Of a DNA stretch of 57,842 bases, positions 8,276 through 16,255 are shown piece by piece. Source of the stretch: Chloroflexota bacterium. GTDB lineage: Bacteria; Chloroflexota; Anaerolineae; Anaerolineales; Villigracilaceae. The notes under the pieces are model-generated. The model had not been told where the DNA came from. It was given only the letters and a program-made list of their open reading frames with translations, and did no database searches. The stretch lies in assembly GCA_016234535.1 (NCBI GenBank), contig JACRBH010000117.1, positions 1 to 57,842 of the forward strand, in the 5' to 3' direction. The stretch's first letter is position 1. Each line of letters starts with the position of its first letter. Made by a program: the position numbers and the translations under genes.

Positions 8276-9031
8276 ATGAGAGCCATGAAAGTCCAACCTC
8301 CAGATCTTATCATTCTTGATTTTGATGGGTGCCTCTATCCAGGAATTTCCAAAGTAAGGATAGCCATTGATCTCACACTAACTCTGGCCATCAAACCCAA
8401 CCATCCAACCGACCGCAGTTTCCTGCCCCATCTCGGACTCACTGCACTCGAACTCATGTTCATGCGGCTTTACCAAAAGATAGACAGTCGAATCACAAAC
8501 GGTACTTTAGTGAAACAATATCAGAAACGACTGGGATATCTGCCCTCCTCATACGTTGAAACTGCTTCACGAAATCTTATCTTGAAACTCTATCCTGGGG
8601 CATTAGAGACGTTGGTTTTTCTATGCCGGCGTGGGTCCTGTGGTGTAATCAGTTTGGCCTTAGACTCAGTGTTATTTGCCTTGGATACTACACTTCGATC
8701 CAGATATGCCTGTTCGCTGGCGTTCTATTATGGAAACCCTCTTTCACAATTTGAATGGGAGTGGTCAAATGGACCTGTGGTGAGTGGATGGGAAAAACGA
8801 GAGTTCATGCTCAGGGAAATAGAAAAGCGAAAAAGCAAGATTCCACTCGTGATTGGAAACGATGTGGAAGATATCCCCATGGCCATTCTTGCAAAAGAAA
8901 TGGGGGGCTTATCAATCGGCTTTAATCCGACCAGGTCTGCAAAATCTTATTTCGATATTAACTTGTATGACAACAATTGGTATCAGCTAGGTTCTATACT
9001 AAGAGGGTTCGCGTCTTTGGGGAATGCGTGA
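8276..9031 (+). CDS. HAD-superfamily phosphatase
   Basis: A 251-aa protein with the HAD motif I LDFDGCL (nucleophile Asp and acid/base Asp, about residues 15-21), a Ser/Asp motif II region (SLALDS), a conserved Lys region and motif IV GNDVEDIPMA, where acidic residues bind Mg. These are typical of phosphatases of the phosphoserine-phosphatase/YcsE-like groups. The substrate is not evident. The ATG lies nine bases after TATAAT, with no SD, so the mRNA is probably leaderless; an in-frame ATG three codons later is an alternative. It is transcribed divergently from the CHAT operon and its 3' end overlaps the convergent YdjM-like gene by 33 bp. Confidence 0.85.
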   Translation: MRAMKVQPPDLIILDFDGCLYPGISKVRIAIDLTLTLAIKPNHPTDRSFLPHLGLTALELMFMRLYQKIDSRITNGTLVKQYQKRLGYLPSSYVETASRNLILKLYPGALETLVFLCRRGSCGVISLALDSVLFALDTTLRSRYACSLAFYYGNPLSQFEWEWSNGPVVSGWEKREFMLREIEKRKSKIPLVIGNDVEDIPMAILAKEMGGLSIGFNPTRSAKSYFDINLYDNNWYQLGSILRGFASLGNA

Positions 9032-9541
9032 GCGAAAAACAAACCACCCCAATGAAGTTAGCAGGCTACCATATTCAACTAGCAGGCTTTTCAAGCCTAG
9101 GTTTTTTCCGTGGGGGATGAGTCCGTTATGTGTGGGGAATAATGCCTGCTTCTTTTCAATCAATCGGATTCCGATCAATAGACTTTCGATATCTGGCAAA
9201 CCACCCATCAAACCCGCAATTAGGGCGACCCAGCGCAACTGGCCGCGAGTTGTTACCGCAATCAATCCAAAGATCAGGAGCGACGCAATAAACTCCCGAA
9301 GCGGCCAGTATTTGTTCGGCAGCAGGAGTCCATGATTTACTAGGTAATCTCCATGAGGCACGGCATCAGTTACGAGGTGCGACGCAATACCTGCCAAAAT
9401 TCCACTGGTGGCTGCCGGAATGTTTATCTTGTTATTGGCAGTCTCAGCATTTTCTAGGGAAGGAAAATTTCGAGATACGATGATTTCATAAACTCCGCTT
9501 CCGACAGCGGCGCCAACCGCAATGTGTACGAAGGTATCCAT
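8999..9541 (-). CDS. YdjM/DUF457-like membrane protein, putative metal-dependent hydrolase
   Basis: The 180-aa protein opens with MDTFVHIAVGAAVGSGVYE and has several membrane segments. Conserved-type His/Asp positions (SHLVTDAVPHGD near residues 59-70, GGLPDIESL near 120) are as seen in the LexA-binding, membrane-associated metal-dependent hydrolase family (YdjM/DUF457). The biochemical activity of that family is not firmly established. The gene begins three bases after the stop of the zinc-finger gene (TAGTACATG), so it is the third gene of the sigma-factor operon. Its 3' end overlaps the HAD gene on the other strand. Confidence 0.7.
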   Translation of the reverse strand: MDTFVHIAVGAAVGSGVYEIIVSRNFPSLENAETANNKINIPAATSGILAGIASHLVTDAVPHGDYLVNHGLLLPNKYWPLREFIASLLIFGLIAVTTRGQLRWVALIAGLMGGLPDIESLLIGIRLIEKKQALFPTHNGLIPHGKNLGLKSLLVEYGSLLTSLGWFVFRSRIPQRREPS

Positions 9542-9544
9542 GTA

Positions 9545-10306
9545 CTATACGGCGTTGAGGTGCAATGGAATACGAACCTGCTCCTCATCGTATTCAATCA
9601 CCAAAATATACTCACCAGGTTGCATTAGTCCGAAATCCAAACCGAGCCCTTTCTTTTGAATCGGCCGATGAACAAAGCCATTGGTTGCCTCAATAAGTTG
9701 GGACTGGACGCCCTCCAAGAGTGCACTGCCTGATGAAGAATCCAAAATTCCAAGTAGCAGGCATTGTACATGACCATCAGTTGTCGCCAGGAGGAGTATT
9801 TTGATACGTCTTACTCGATCTGGTAAATCTATTACCATCTCAACCGTTCCACTTTGAGTGCCTGCGACTTGACCCCGGGTTGCATGAGCAGCCACTGGGA
9901 CCAGTTGTACAATCTGCAACCCCTCCACTAATGAAAGCCTGGCTTGGTCTATCTTAACTGAGATCCGTTTGACTAACTTCCAGACATGTTGCTCGAGAGG
10001 CTCCCAATTTACTTGTCTGGTAGATAGAAAACTCAGATCTGGTTTGAAAGAGGGATCGGGGCTTCTATCCATCAATGCCCGTTCGACAATGAGGGACTCT
10101 GCCAAGCATATGTCGCATTCAGTCAAATGTGTGGCTGCACCCGGGTAGGAACGCACCGCAGCTATTTCCCCATCGTGATTAACCATTTCAACATAAGTAG
10201 CAATTTCCAACGAGGAGAGGTGAGCTCCTTGGTTATGTTCTTTCCAAGCGAATTGAGTAATCCGCTTAAGTTGTTCATCCGTTAAGTGGGCAGATTTCTT
10301 ATCCAT
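9545..10306 (-). CDS. Zinc-finger (H-x3-C-x2-C) anti-sigma-like protein
   Basis: The 253-aa protein has an N-terminal helical part with HLTECDIC (about residues 61-68), the H-x3-C-x2-C zinc motif of ZAS/zf-HC2 anti-sigma factors. It lies three bases downstream of an ECF sigma gene. Unlike classical anti-sigmas it shows no membrane segment. The C-terminal half (about 125-250) is a beta-rich soluble domain containing EYILVIEYDEEQVRIPLHL, which could bind a ligand or partner. The likely role is control of the adjacent sigma factor. A cytoplasmic sensor/anti-sigma, possibly tied to the CHAT system, is an inference from position only. Confidence 0.7.
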   Translation of the reverse strand: MDKKSAHLTDEQLKRITQFAWKEHNQGAHLSSLEIATYVEMVNHDGEIAAVRSYPGAATHLTECDICLAESLIVERALMDRSPDPSFKPDLSFLSTRQVNWEPLEQHVWKLVKRISVKIDQARLSLVEGLQIVQLVPVAAHATRGQVAGTQSGTVEMVIDLPDRVRRIKILLLATTDGHVQCLLLGILDSSSGSALLEGVQSQLIEATNGFVHRPIQKKGLGLDFGLMQPGEYILVIEYDEEQVRIPLHLNAV

Positions 10307-10309
10307 AAG

Positions 10310-10978
10310 CTAGGTTCCTGCTCCCTGCCGACTGCCTGCTAGCCTATCGGAGGAATTTACATATGCACGAATCTTCTGACGAGCACGTGAGACCAGTTTG
10401 TGTACCAGGTTTGGTGCGATTCCCATCTCTTCAGAAACTATATTCACATCCTTATCTTCTACCACGTATTCAATCAAAGCTTGTCTCTGCATATCACTCA
10501 AACTATCTACCGCTTGCCGTACCAGTTCCTGAAATTCTCGATTCATTAAATCTATTTCCTGGGACGTATCTGCACTGGACAAAATCGAAGCTAGGAAAGC
10601 ATACGCATCCTCGTCTTGGTTTCCTTCCGGCTCGAAAGAAGTAGGAATTTCTCTTGTGCTTGCTCTTCGTTGGTCTTTGAGGATTTCACGAGCCAATATG
10701 CTTGTGGCATAACTCGTTACTTCGGATTCCCATCTGAATGAACTGTAATTCTCGTATAAGTTGATCAATGCGCTCTGTACAAGATCTTGGGCGAGATCCT
10801 CAACGGGTCTTCCTGCATGTCTCTTCAAATAGGAAGTAGAGTAATACTTCCCTGTGAGAAAGTTTATCGCAACTCGAAACAAATATTTACCAAGTTGAGC
10901 ATAGGCTTCGGCCTCCGCGGCCGAGCCATGTATGTCCATGGCTTGCTTCCATTCCTCGCGATTCCATTTGCTCTGCAT
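10310..10978 (-). CDS. ECF-type RNA polymerase sigma factor
   Basis: A 222-aa sigma-70 family protein. Region 2 is seen around DLAQDLVQSALINLYENYSS (about residues 60-80) with the following SYATSILAREILKDQRR helix. Region 4 is seen near 150-205 (LSDMQRQALIEYVVEDKD, then the MGIAPNLVHKLVSRARQKI recognition helix). The domains are linked by an acidic spacer. I chose the ATG at 10978; an in-frame TTG at 10990 would add four residues, and neither has a strong SD. It leads an operon with the zinc-finger and YdjM-like genes. Its upstream region has a good promoter and an 8-bp inverted repeat that might mediate autoregulation. Confidence 0.85.
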   Translation of the reverse strand: MQSKWNREEWKQAMDIHGSAAEAEAYAQLGKYLFRVAINFLTGKYYSTSYLKRHAGRPVEDLAQDLVQSALINLYENYSSFRWESEVTSYATSILAREILKDQRRASTREIPTSFEPEGNQDEDAYAFLASILSSADTSQEIDLMNREFQELVRQAVDSLSDMQRQALIEYVVEDKDVNIVSEEMGIAPNLVHKLVSRARQKIRAYVNSSDRLAGSRQGAGT

Positions 10979-10984
10979 AACATT

Positions 10985-11052
10985 ACCCAAGGGTACCTAT
11001 GTTGTTCAGGATTTTTCCTTGGGTGATTATACCTGAGAAAATTCTATGACAA
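10985..11052 (-). promoter_or_regulatory. Promoter and dyad upstream of the sigma operon
   Basis: On the minus strand TTGTCA (11052-11047, five of six consensus bases) and TATAAT (11031-11026) are 15 bp apart, slightly short for a housekeeping promoter. Just downstream, ACCCAAGG (10985-10992) and CCTTGGGT (11017-11024) form a perfect 8-bp inverted repeat spanning the predicted transcript start and leader. The dyad could be an operator or an mRNA hairpin. Confidence 0.5.
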
Positions 11053-11122
11053 GATGAGGCGTGGTTCCAAGAGCGGTGGACGAGTGTCAAACGCCAACTA
11101 TTCCGAGAACCACATTTGGGTT

Positions 11123-11341
11123 TTATGAAAAATATGCGATGTGTTCTGGTTGGCTTGGGAACCATGCAGGAATGGAATTGATATCCGGCCTGGGGTAATC
11201 GATGTGCCGATACCATTCAGGATCCTGCATCGGCTTCCAAGGATCCTCGGTCCAAGGTTCAGTATTACCGGGAAGTGAGGGATTATCTGGATATACACTT
11301 CCTGGAATGAGAGGGCGGTAAGATGGGTAAACAGGTTTCAT
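11123..11341 (-). CDS. 72-aa Pro/Tyr/Trp-rich small protein
   Basis: MKPVYPSYRPLIPGSVYP begins a 72-aa protein with 15 prolines and many Tyr/Trp, no hydrophobic segment, and spaced P-x-W/Y motifs (PWTEDPW, DPEWY). It has a strong SD (AAGGAG) eight bases before the ATG, so it is very likely translated. Its composition suggests a disordered, aromatic-sticker polypeptide. It lies upstream of the sigma operon on the same strand, without an evident own terminator. No family recognised. Together with the 90-aa protein at 12331 it forms a pair of unusual P/Y/G-rich small proteins beside the sigma/CHAT genes. Confidence 0.65.
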   Translation of the reverse strand: MKPVYPSYRPLIPGSVYPDNPSLPGNTEPWTEDPWKPMQDPEWYRHIDYPRPDINSIPAWFPSQPEHIAYFS

Positions 11342-11470
11342 GATGGTTATCTCCTTATATTAAGTGATCCTAACCATTAGATGCCCCGCCTAACAATTTC
11401 TGACAAAATCTTGAGACAAGAATCCCACCTGCTATAGGATAAGTCATCAGCTCCCCCAAAACATAGTATT

Positions 11471-12163
11471 CTAACTCTTCATACCGCCCACTTTCGATGA
11501 CACTATCATGTTCTCATAATCATGGAGGATTTGAATAGCCGCTTCAAATGTGATTTGCCTTTGATAGTTTTTCACTTCACCAACATATATCCGCACCCTG
11601 CCAAGGAAATCCCCTTCAGGTGTTTCTACTAACTCTTTTACTCTTAGTGGATGGCTTCCTATGTGATTGTGGTAATACACTGCTCCAGAATAATAAGCGA
11701 TGGAAAAACTCAGATTAATCAGCCCCCAAGAGAGTAGTTGATTTTGTTGGATTTGCGGCCTGTATTGGTTGAAATAGCTGGTTGCTGATAAATACTCTTG
11801 AAAACTACGCGACAGTAGGTAACTAATTGTTTCGGGTCCAGAGATTGTTGAACTGGTTCTTATAACAAGGTCATGATAAGAGTCAGGGTTTCCCCAGGCC
11901 AGATCTCCAGTCAGGAGTGGTTCTGTGATCAGAAAGTCCATTTTCCGACCAAGTTCCTCGACCTGTGATAGTCCGTAGTATGCCATATCCAAATCGCCAA
12001 GTGTGGCTTCTCTGCGTGGCGGATTCTTTTCAAAAACGGCTATCAGATCCAAATCGTGACCGGGTAAACGCGAGCCATATTCGACGAGGTAAAGGAGTGG
12101 ATTGGTGAAATCCTTTATTAGTTGGTCAATGACAAATTTCTTTATTTTTTCTGATTCGGACAT
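11471..12163 (-). CDS. Nucleotidyltransferase-fold protein
   Basis: A 230-aa protein with the polymerase-beta-type signature YGSRLPGHDLDLIAVF near residues 29-44. GS and DxD are the nucleotide and metal binding elements, and a further acidic residue (KMDFLI) lies near residue 76. The rest is helical, resembling the NTase plus helical-substrate-domain (HEPN/KNTase-C-like) arrangement. It may modify a nucleotide, small molecule or RNA; minimal NTases of this type are common in toxin-antitoxin and conflict loci. ATG 12163 has an AAAGGA SD ten bases upstream; the in-frame TTG at 12166 is less likely. It is divergent from the 90-aa protein gene. Confidence 0.7.
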   Translation of the reverse strand: MSESEKIKKFVIDQLIKDFTNPLLYLVEYGSRLPGHDLDLIAVFEKNPPRREATLGDLDMAYYGLSQVEELGRKMDFLITEPLLTGDLAWGNPDSYHDLVIRTSSTISGPETISYLLSRSFQEYLSATSYFNQYRPQIQQNQLLSWGLINLSFSIAYYSGAVYYHNHIGSHPLRVKELVETPEGDFLGRVRIYVGEVKNYQRQITFEAAIQILHDYENMIVSSKVGGMKS

Positions 12164-12330
12164 CAATGGTGAATTCCTTTACTGATATATCGTCCGATTT
12201 TAATACATAATCTGTCGGATACAGAGTTTGTTTTTATTTTATGTTTACCTGTAGAAAAGTGTCAGAAAACCGGACTTTATGCATCTAATCCTGTAGAAAG
12301 CAAATTCAAATCAAAAAAGGAGAAGAAAAA

Positions 12331-12603
12331 ATGAGCATCCCTATCAACCCAATCGGATTTGGTCCCGCCCCTATGGAGTTCAATCCTCCATCCATGGCTT
12401 ATGATGCTTTCCGCCAGACGTTCGGTGATCCATACGGGAGTATGGTGAATCCTTCCCTCCATCCATCGCTAAATAATTATGGTCAATTCTCTACGGGTGG
12501 AAGTCTTCATGACACTTTTAAAATTGATCGCTACGAAAATATTTATGGAGGTCATACCACGGTAGACCTCGGTGGCAATCAGCAAATACACATAGGATGG
12601 TAA
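12331..12603 (+). CDS. 90-aa Gly/Asn/Pro-rich small protein
   Basis: Starts MSIPINPIGFGPAPMEF and ends QQIHIGW. It is rich in G, N, P, S, F and Y, lacks Cys, and has no membrane segment. The C-terminal third (DRYENIYGGHTTVDLGGNQQ) looks like short beta strands with GG turns. A strong SD (AAAAGGAG) sits eight bases before the ATG and an intrinsic terminator lies 80 bases after the stop, so it is a free-standing transcription unit. No family recognised. Composition fits a secreted or surface/matrix polypeptide or a conflict-system substrate, which is inference only. Confidence 0.65.
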   Translation: MSIPINPIGFGPAPMEFNPPSMAYDAFRQTFGDPYGSMVNPSLHPSLNNYGQFSTGGSLHDTFKIDRYENIYGGHTTVDLGGNQQIHIGW

Positions 12604-12765
12604 CCACTTGTCAGAAATAATGTGTTGCTAATCGTCTTGACAATGTTAAAAAAAACAGTAAATCTAACTCGTGATACTTCCTACGAGAGGGCTGCGTTAG
12701 TAGCCCTCTCTAATTTTAAAGACAAACAGATATTAAGTAATCTTTGAAAATTGTTTAAATATCGC
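12604..12765 (+). terminator. Intrinsic terminator after the 90-aa gene
   Basis: GAGAGGGCT (12685-12693) pairs with AGCCCTCTC (12702-12710) around an 8-nt loop, followed by TAATTTTAAA. The rest of this stretch shows nothing else I can name. Confidence 0.8.
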
Positions 12766-12930
12766 TTATGGGAAATGGATTATATGTATTTGTTGCGCTT
12801 TGACATCTTTAGCTTGCTTAATATTTCGGATTGAAACAATTATACGATTACTAGCTCCAAGACGGAAAATAACATGAGTATCAGGTGAGATCCGTATTAT
12901 TTCTTTATGGCTCCTTCCTTTGGTTGTCAA
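12766..12930 (-). CDS. Possible 54-aa protein at the end of the Tad-like cassette
   Basis: An open frame from TTG 12930 overlaps the stop of the preceding 172-aa gene by two bases (ATTGA). It reads TTKGRSHKEIIRISPDTHV and then FRLGASNRIIVSIRN, with a protein-like alternation of charged and aliphatic residues, and stops at 12766. An AAGGAAGGAG SD-like tract lies inside it, just upstream of the II-R-ISPDTH stretch, but no standard start codon follows. The true start is therefore uncertain. Coupled translation from the TTG is the simplest model. No family recognised. Confidence 0.35.
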   Translation of the reverse strand: MTTKGRSHKEIIRISPDTHVIFRLGASNRIIVSIRNIKQAKDVKAQQIHIIHFP

Positions 12931-13445
12931 TATTCCAGATTTGGATTAAGCACCCAGCGGATCAATCCTTCAATGGCAGCTTGATCCAGATAACCAACCC
13001 GCAATCCAAAGCCCGCGCACAATCCACTCAAGCCATCCCACCAGGCAAGTCCTTCATTCCCCGGTAAAACAAATTCCAGTATGGTGCGACGAACAAAAGG
13101 TAGGGGATATTCCTGAACTGCCAGTAATAACCCCTGACTCAGAATATCCAATCCTTCCGTATTTGAAATTTTCCAACTTTGAACCTGTTTTTGAAACTCC
13201 AATCTTGGCTCAAGGTCCGGCCAGAATAATTGCAAAAGCCTCAGAGTCAAACCAGGCTGCATTGAGGAGAGTATGGCTTGATACGCATCCTGTGGCCGCA
13301 CATCGGGTCGATCAGGATCGGCATACAGTTCTGCAAATAAACGGCGAGTATCATCTTCACCGATCAACGCCGCATGCGGGCCGGCCCGCGTGAATCCCTT
13401 CGCAAGCACAAAGGTGCGTGTGGAGCCGATGGTCTGTTCTGCCAT
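12927..13445 (-). CDS. Unknown protein of the Tad-like cassette
   Basis: A 172-aa soluble protein, helical, with aromatic clusters (LFWPDLEPR, LAWWDGLSG) and no membrane segment or known motif. Its ATG overlaps the stop of the CpaF gene (TAATG), which marks it as the next gene of the same operon and suggests stoichiometric expression with the secretion ATPase. It may be an accessory or regulatory subunit. No family recognised. Confidence 0.75.
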   Translation of the reverse strand: MAEQTIGSTRTFVLAKGFTRAGPHAALIGEDDTRRLFAELYADPDRPDVRPQDAYQAILSSMQPGLTLRLLQLFWPDLEPRLEFQKQVQSWKISNTEGLDILSQGLLLAVQEYPLPFVRRTILEFVLPGNEGLAWWDGLSGLCAGFGLRVGYLDQAAIEGLIRWVLNPNLEY

Positions 13446-14893
13446 TAAGTTATTCCCTTGAAAATGGCCTCAGGAATATTCAGGTCTGTTGCTCGAAAGC
13501 CTGGTCGCATGGGACGATTGCCGGTCGGTATCAATCCCTTGCCCTGTTCATATCGAAACAAGGGCGAGAAGGAGGGCCGGCCGGCCGTGCGTTCCACAAT
13601 GGAAGAAACCTCAACCACCTCACGCACGATCTGCCCATGCTGTGGATTACGTTCGATGTACACTGCGGCAGTGACCGCCTCCGCGAAGGATTGCGCGATC
13701 TGGAATTCGGACATGCGTGCCGCATCCGGATGAGCCTGCACAACTTGCAGGAAACGCGGCCAGACATGTTCTGCGCTGGTGGCATGGATTGTGAAAGCGG
13801 AATGTCCATGCCCTGTGGCGGCAGCGCGGATCAATTCCCAGGCCTCCGCGCCACGCGCCTCACCGATCACGACTCCATGCGGACGCGACCGCAAGGCCGA
13901 GCGAATCAGGTCATACATGGTCACCGATGGGGGACCACCGCGAATCTCCGGGCGGGTCACGGTATAGATGATATTACCGGTATCGGCTTTGCCATCCCCA
14001 TTCCAACCGTTCAAGATGATCTCATTGCTGTCTTCCACAATAAACAAACGGATCGCTCCGCGTGGATAATAGTCCAGCATCTCCTGCAAGATCCTTTGAC
14101 CGACAAAGGTTTTGCCTGAACCGGTTGTGCCGGCAATAACCAGAGTCCCGCCATGTACCATCACGCTCAGTAGATAGTTTGCGACCTCGGGCGTCAGGAT
14201 GCCATCGCCGCGTGGAAAATCCTTTGGATCAAAACGCGGACGCGGGACAGGCGGGAGTCGTTTTTGACACAGCATGGCCAGACTACCCTGCGTGAGATCA
14301 GACGCTGTGCGGTAGTTTGAGATACGAAGCGTGATCGTATCTCCATACGGAGAGGCAGGCGGCATAATGTAATTGATGCGTACACCCTTGCGACGTACCG
14401 TTCCATCCAGGAGCGGAACCATTACTTGCAACATCGCATCTGCAATTGGATAATCCGGCGTCGGCGCACGCTGGCCGGCGCGGTCGATCATGACTCGCAG
14501 GGCATCCCCGATCCCATCAGGGGCAACGCCGGCATGTTCCCAGCCGTTGGTGGTGGTGTACACATAAATGTGCCCAAGGTTGATGGCGATATCTTCGATG
14601 TCTGAACGGGCGATCAGTTCCAACAAAGGACCCATACCGGACAGATCCCCAATCAAGCGCAGGATATATTCCTGGGGCAAGGCGACACCCGCATCGATGG
14701 CGCGCACTTGTACTTCCTCAAATACAGTGCGCGCCAGGGCTTCGATCTCGGTGGATGTCATACTTTTCTGCAAAGACTCAATCGCCTTCTTCGCGCGGCC
14801 TTCTTCAACCAGAATATTCCACCAGCGTTCCATCTCGTCCGATGATCGTGAATCTGTTATAGGCTTCATTGTTTTTCCAGTGATATCAAACAT
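13445..14893 (-). CDS. cpaF: CpaF/TadA-type secretion ATPase
   Basis: A 482-aa type II/IV secretion ATPase of the VirB11/TadA group. The N-terminal domain (about 1-190) is followed by a RecA-like core with Walker A GTTGSGKT (K261). RLFIVEDSNE is the Asp-box region. The ALRSRPHGVVIGEARGAEAW stretch is the Walker B/Arg motif, and the His-box is HSAFTIHAT. In Tad systems this hexamer powers pilus assembly at the inner membrane. Four bases separate it from the TadZ gene and its stop overlaps the next start. No tadB/tadC or flp pilin genes lie nearby. Confidence 0.9.
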   Translation of the reverse strand: MFDITGKTMKPITDSRSSDEMERWWNILVEEGRAKKAIESLQKSMTSTEIEALARTVFEEVQVRAIDAGVALPQEYILRLIGDLSGMGPLLELIARSDIEDIAINLGHIYVYTTTNGWEHAGVAPDGIGDALRVMIDRAGQRAPTPDYPIADAMLQVMVPLLDGTVRRKGVRINYIMPPASPYGDTITLRISNYRTASDLTQGSLAMLCQKRLPPVPRPRFDPKDFPRGDGILTPEVANYLLSVMVHGGTLVIAGTTGSGKTFVGQRILQEMLDYYPRGAIRLFIVEDSNEIILNGWNGDGKADTGNIIYTVTRPEIRGGPPSVTMYDLIRSALRSRPHGVVIGEARGAEAWELIRAAATGHGHSAFTIHATSAEHVWPRFLQVVQAHPDAARMSEFQIAQSFAEAVTAAVYIERNPQHGQIVREVVEVSSIVERTAGRPSFSPLFRYEQGKGLIPTGNRPMRPGFRATDLNIPEAIFKGIT

Positions 14894-14896
14894 GGA

Positions 14897-16255
14897 TCAT
14901 TTCCCGAACCAGCCGCGCTTTTTGATTGGATTGGGCAGTAATCCAACCCGGGATGCGCCTTCTCGGACAGCGGGCACAAAATGAGCCGCGAAGCCCAATA
15001 GTGAATCTGCGAAGGAACCCAGTTCCTCCAGTTTTTCCTTCTTGTAGCGCCAGATCAAAATATCTTCACGCCGATCCGAGTTCACCGCCTGCGCCGCCAG
15101 ACGCGGATCTACAATGGGAATAATGCCATTAGGTATCAAAGCCAGTTCGATCTTGTCTTCACTCAAGGCCTGCTGCAGCATCTTGTGCGCCGACTTGAAT
15201 CCATCCCCAACCACCTGGTTGTAACAAAGCTTGACGCGACTGCCAATGAATTCATGCGCGCTGTTCTTTCCAACGACACTGGCCAATGAATTCATCATGC
15301 GCGCGATCCAGCGGCGTGTCTCTGCCAGGTCGGGAATTTCGGGTTTGATCACAATCGCAATACCTTCTGCGGCTTTCAATGCGGCTCGATGCACGACGTG
15401 CGCGGGGTTGATGCCGACATCCATGATGACCACTCCGCCCGCCGCGACCCCGGCTTCAAATAATCCCTGAATCACCTCAGCGACTTTTCCCTCCTGCTGC
15501 AAAACTTCATCGCCCAGATCATCGGTGATCAATCCAGGCAGAACGCGCAGGGTCGGTAGATTTTCCAAAGGTGTGAAGGCATTCAAAAAAGCCGCGCCTG
15601 AGGCCACATCGCTCATGACACCCTTGCCAGCTTTTGCGATCTCCCGCCGCAGCAATCCGATCATGGTGGTGTTGACTTTCTCCAGGCGCATGTGGTATTG
15701 AAGGGAACCGGCATTTCCATCTGCGTCCACCAAATAAGTGGTGATGCCCGATAGCGCCAATGCGACTGCGAGATTAACCGCGACAGTTGTCTTGCCTGTG
15801 CCGCCTTTCGGTGAAGTGATCGCGATCTTGCGCACAGCCATACCCGATTGAATGCGAGCTGACATATCGCTGCCCAATACCGCCCTACGATATTGATCAT
15901 CAGCGGCAAGATTGCCAGCATCGGCGCGCCGCATTTCTTCGTAGAGGCGATTGATGTCCACATCCGAAGGTGGATATGCAAAGGCCGGTACACCGACACC
16001 GTTCGCCCATGACGACATGCCATCCCCAACTCCTGCAATTACAAATATAAGTTTTCCACGCTCTGCGGCTTTGATCAGACTCTCTGGCGAAACAGATGAT
16101 TCAGGCGAGACCACGATCATGACTCTGAAATCAAACAAGTCAATATGCTGCGGTGAAAAAGCCGCGATCTGTGCGATGACAGAATGGCCCTGTTCTGCTA
16201 GCTGCATATTCAAGCGGGAGGTGACAGTCCCCGCGCCAAGCAAGAGAACCTGCAT
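14897..16255 (-). CDS. TadZ/CpaE-like MinD-family ATPase
   Basis: A 452-aa protein. The N-terminal ~130 residues form a receiver- or Rossmann-like domain (LLLGAGTVTSRLNMQLAEQG) without obvious phosphorylation residues. A ParA/MinD ATPase domain follows, with deviant Walker A SPKGGTGKTT (K155), an Asp motif LVDADGN and VVIMDVGINPAHVV. CpaE/TadZ proteins localise Tad secretion machinery to the pole. I start at ATG 16255, which overlaps the stop of the CpaB gene (TAATG); the longer frame upstream lies in the CpaB coding sequence. C-terminal residues are Arg/Lys rich (KKRGWFGK), possibly a membrane-binding tail. Confidence 0.88.
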   Translation of the reverse strand: MQVLLLGAGTVTSRLNMQLAEQGHSVIAQIAAFSPQHIDLFDFRVMIVVSPESSVSPESLIKAAERGKLIFVIAGVGDGMSSWANGVGVPAFAYPPSDVDINRLYEEMRRADAGNLAADDQYRRAVLGSDMSARIQSGMAVRKIAITSPKGGTGKTTVAVNLAVALALSGITTYLVDADGNAGSLQYHMRLEKVNTTMIGLLRREIAKAGKGVMSDVASGAAFLNAFTPLENLPTLRVLPGLITDDLGDEVLQQEGKVAEVIQGLFEAGVAAGGVVIMDVGINPAHVVHRAALKAAEGIAIVIKPEIPDLAETRRWIARMMNSLASVVGKNSAHEFIGSRVKLCYNQVVGDGFKSAHKMLQQALSEDKIELALIPNGIIPIVDPRLAAQAVNSDRREDILIWRYKKEKLEELGSFADSLLGFAAHFVPAVREGASRVGLLPNPIKKRGWFGK

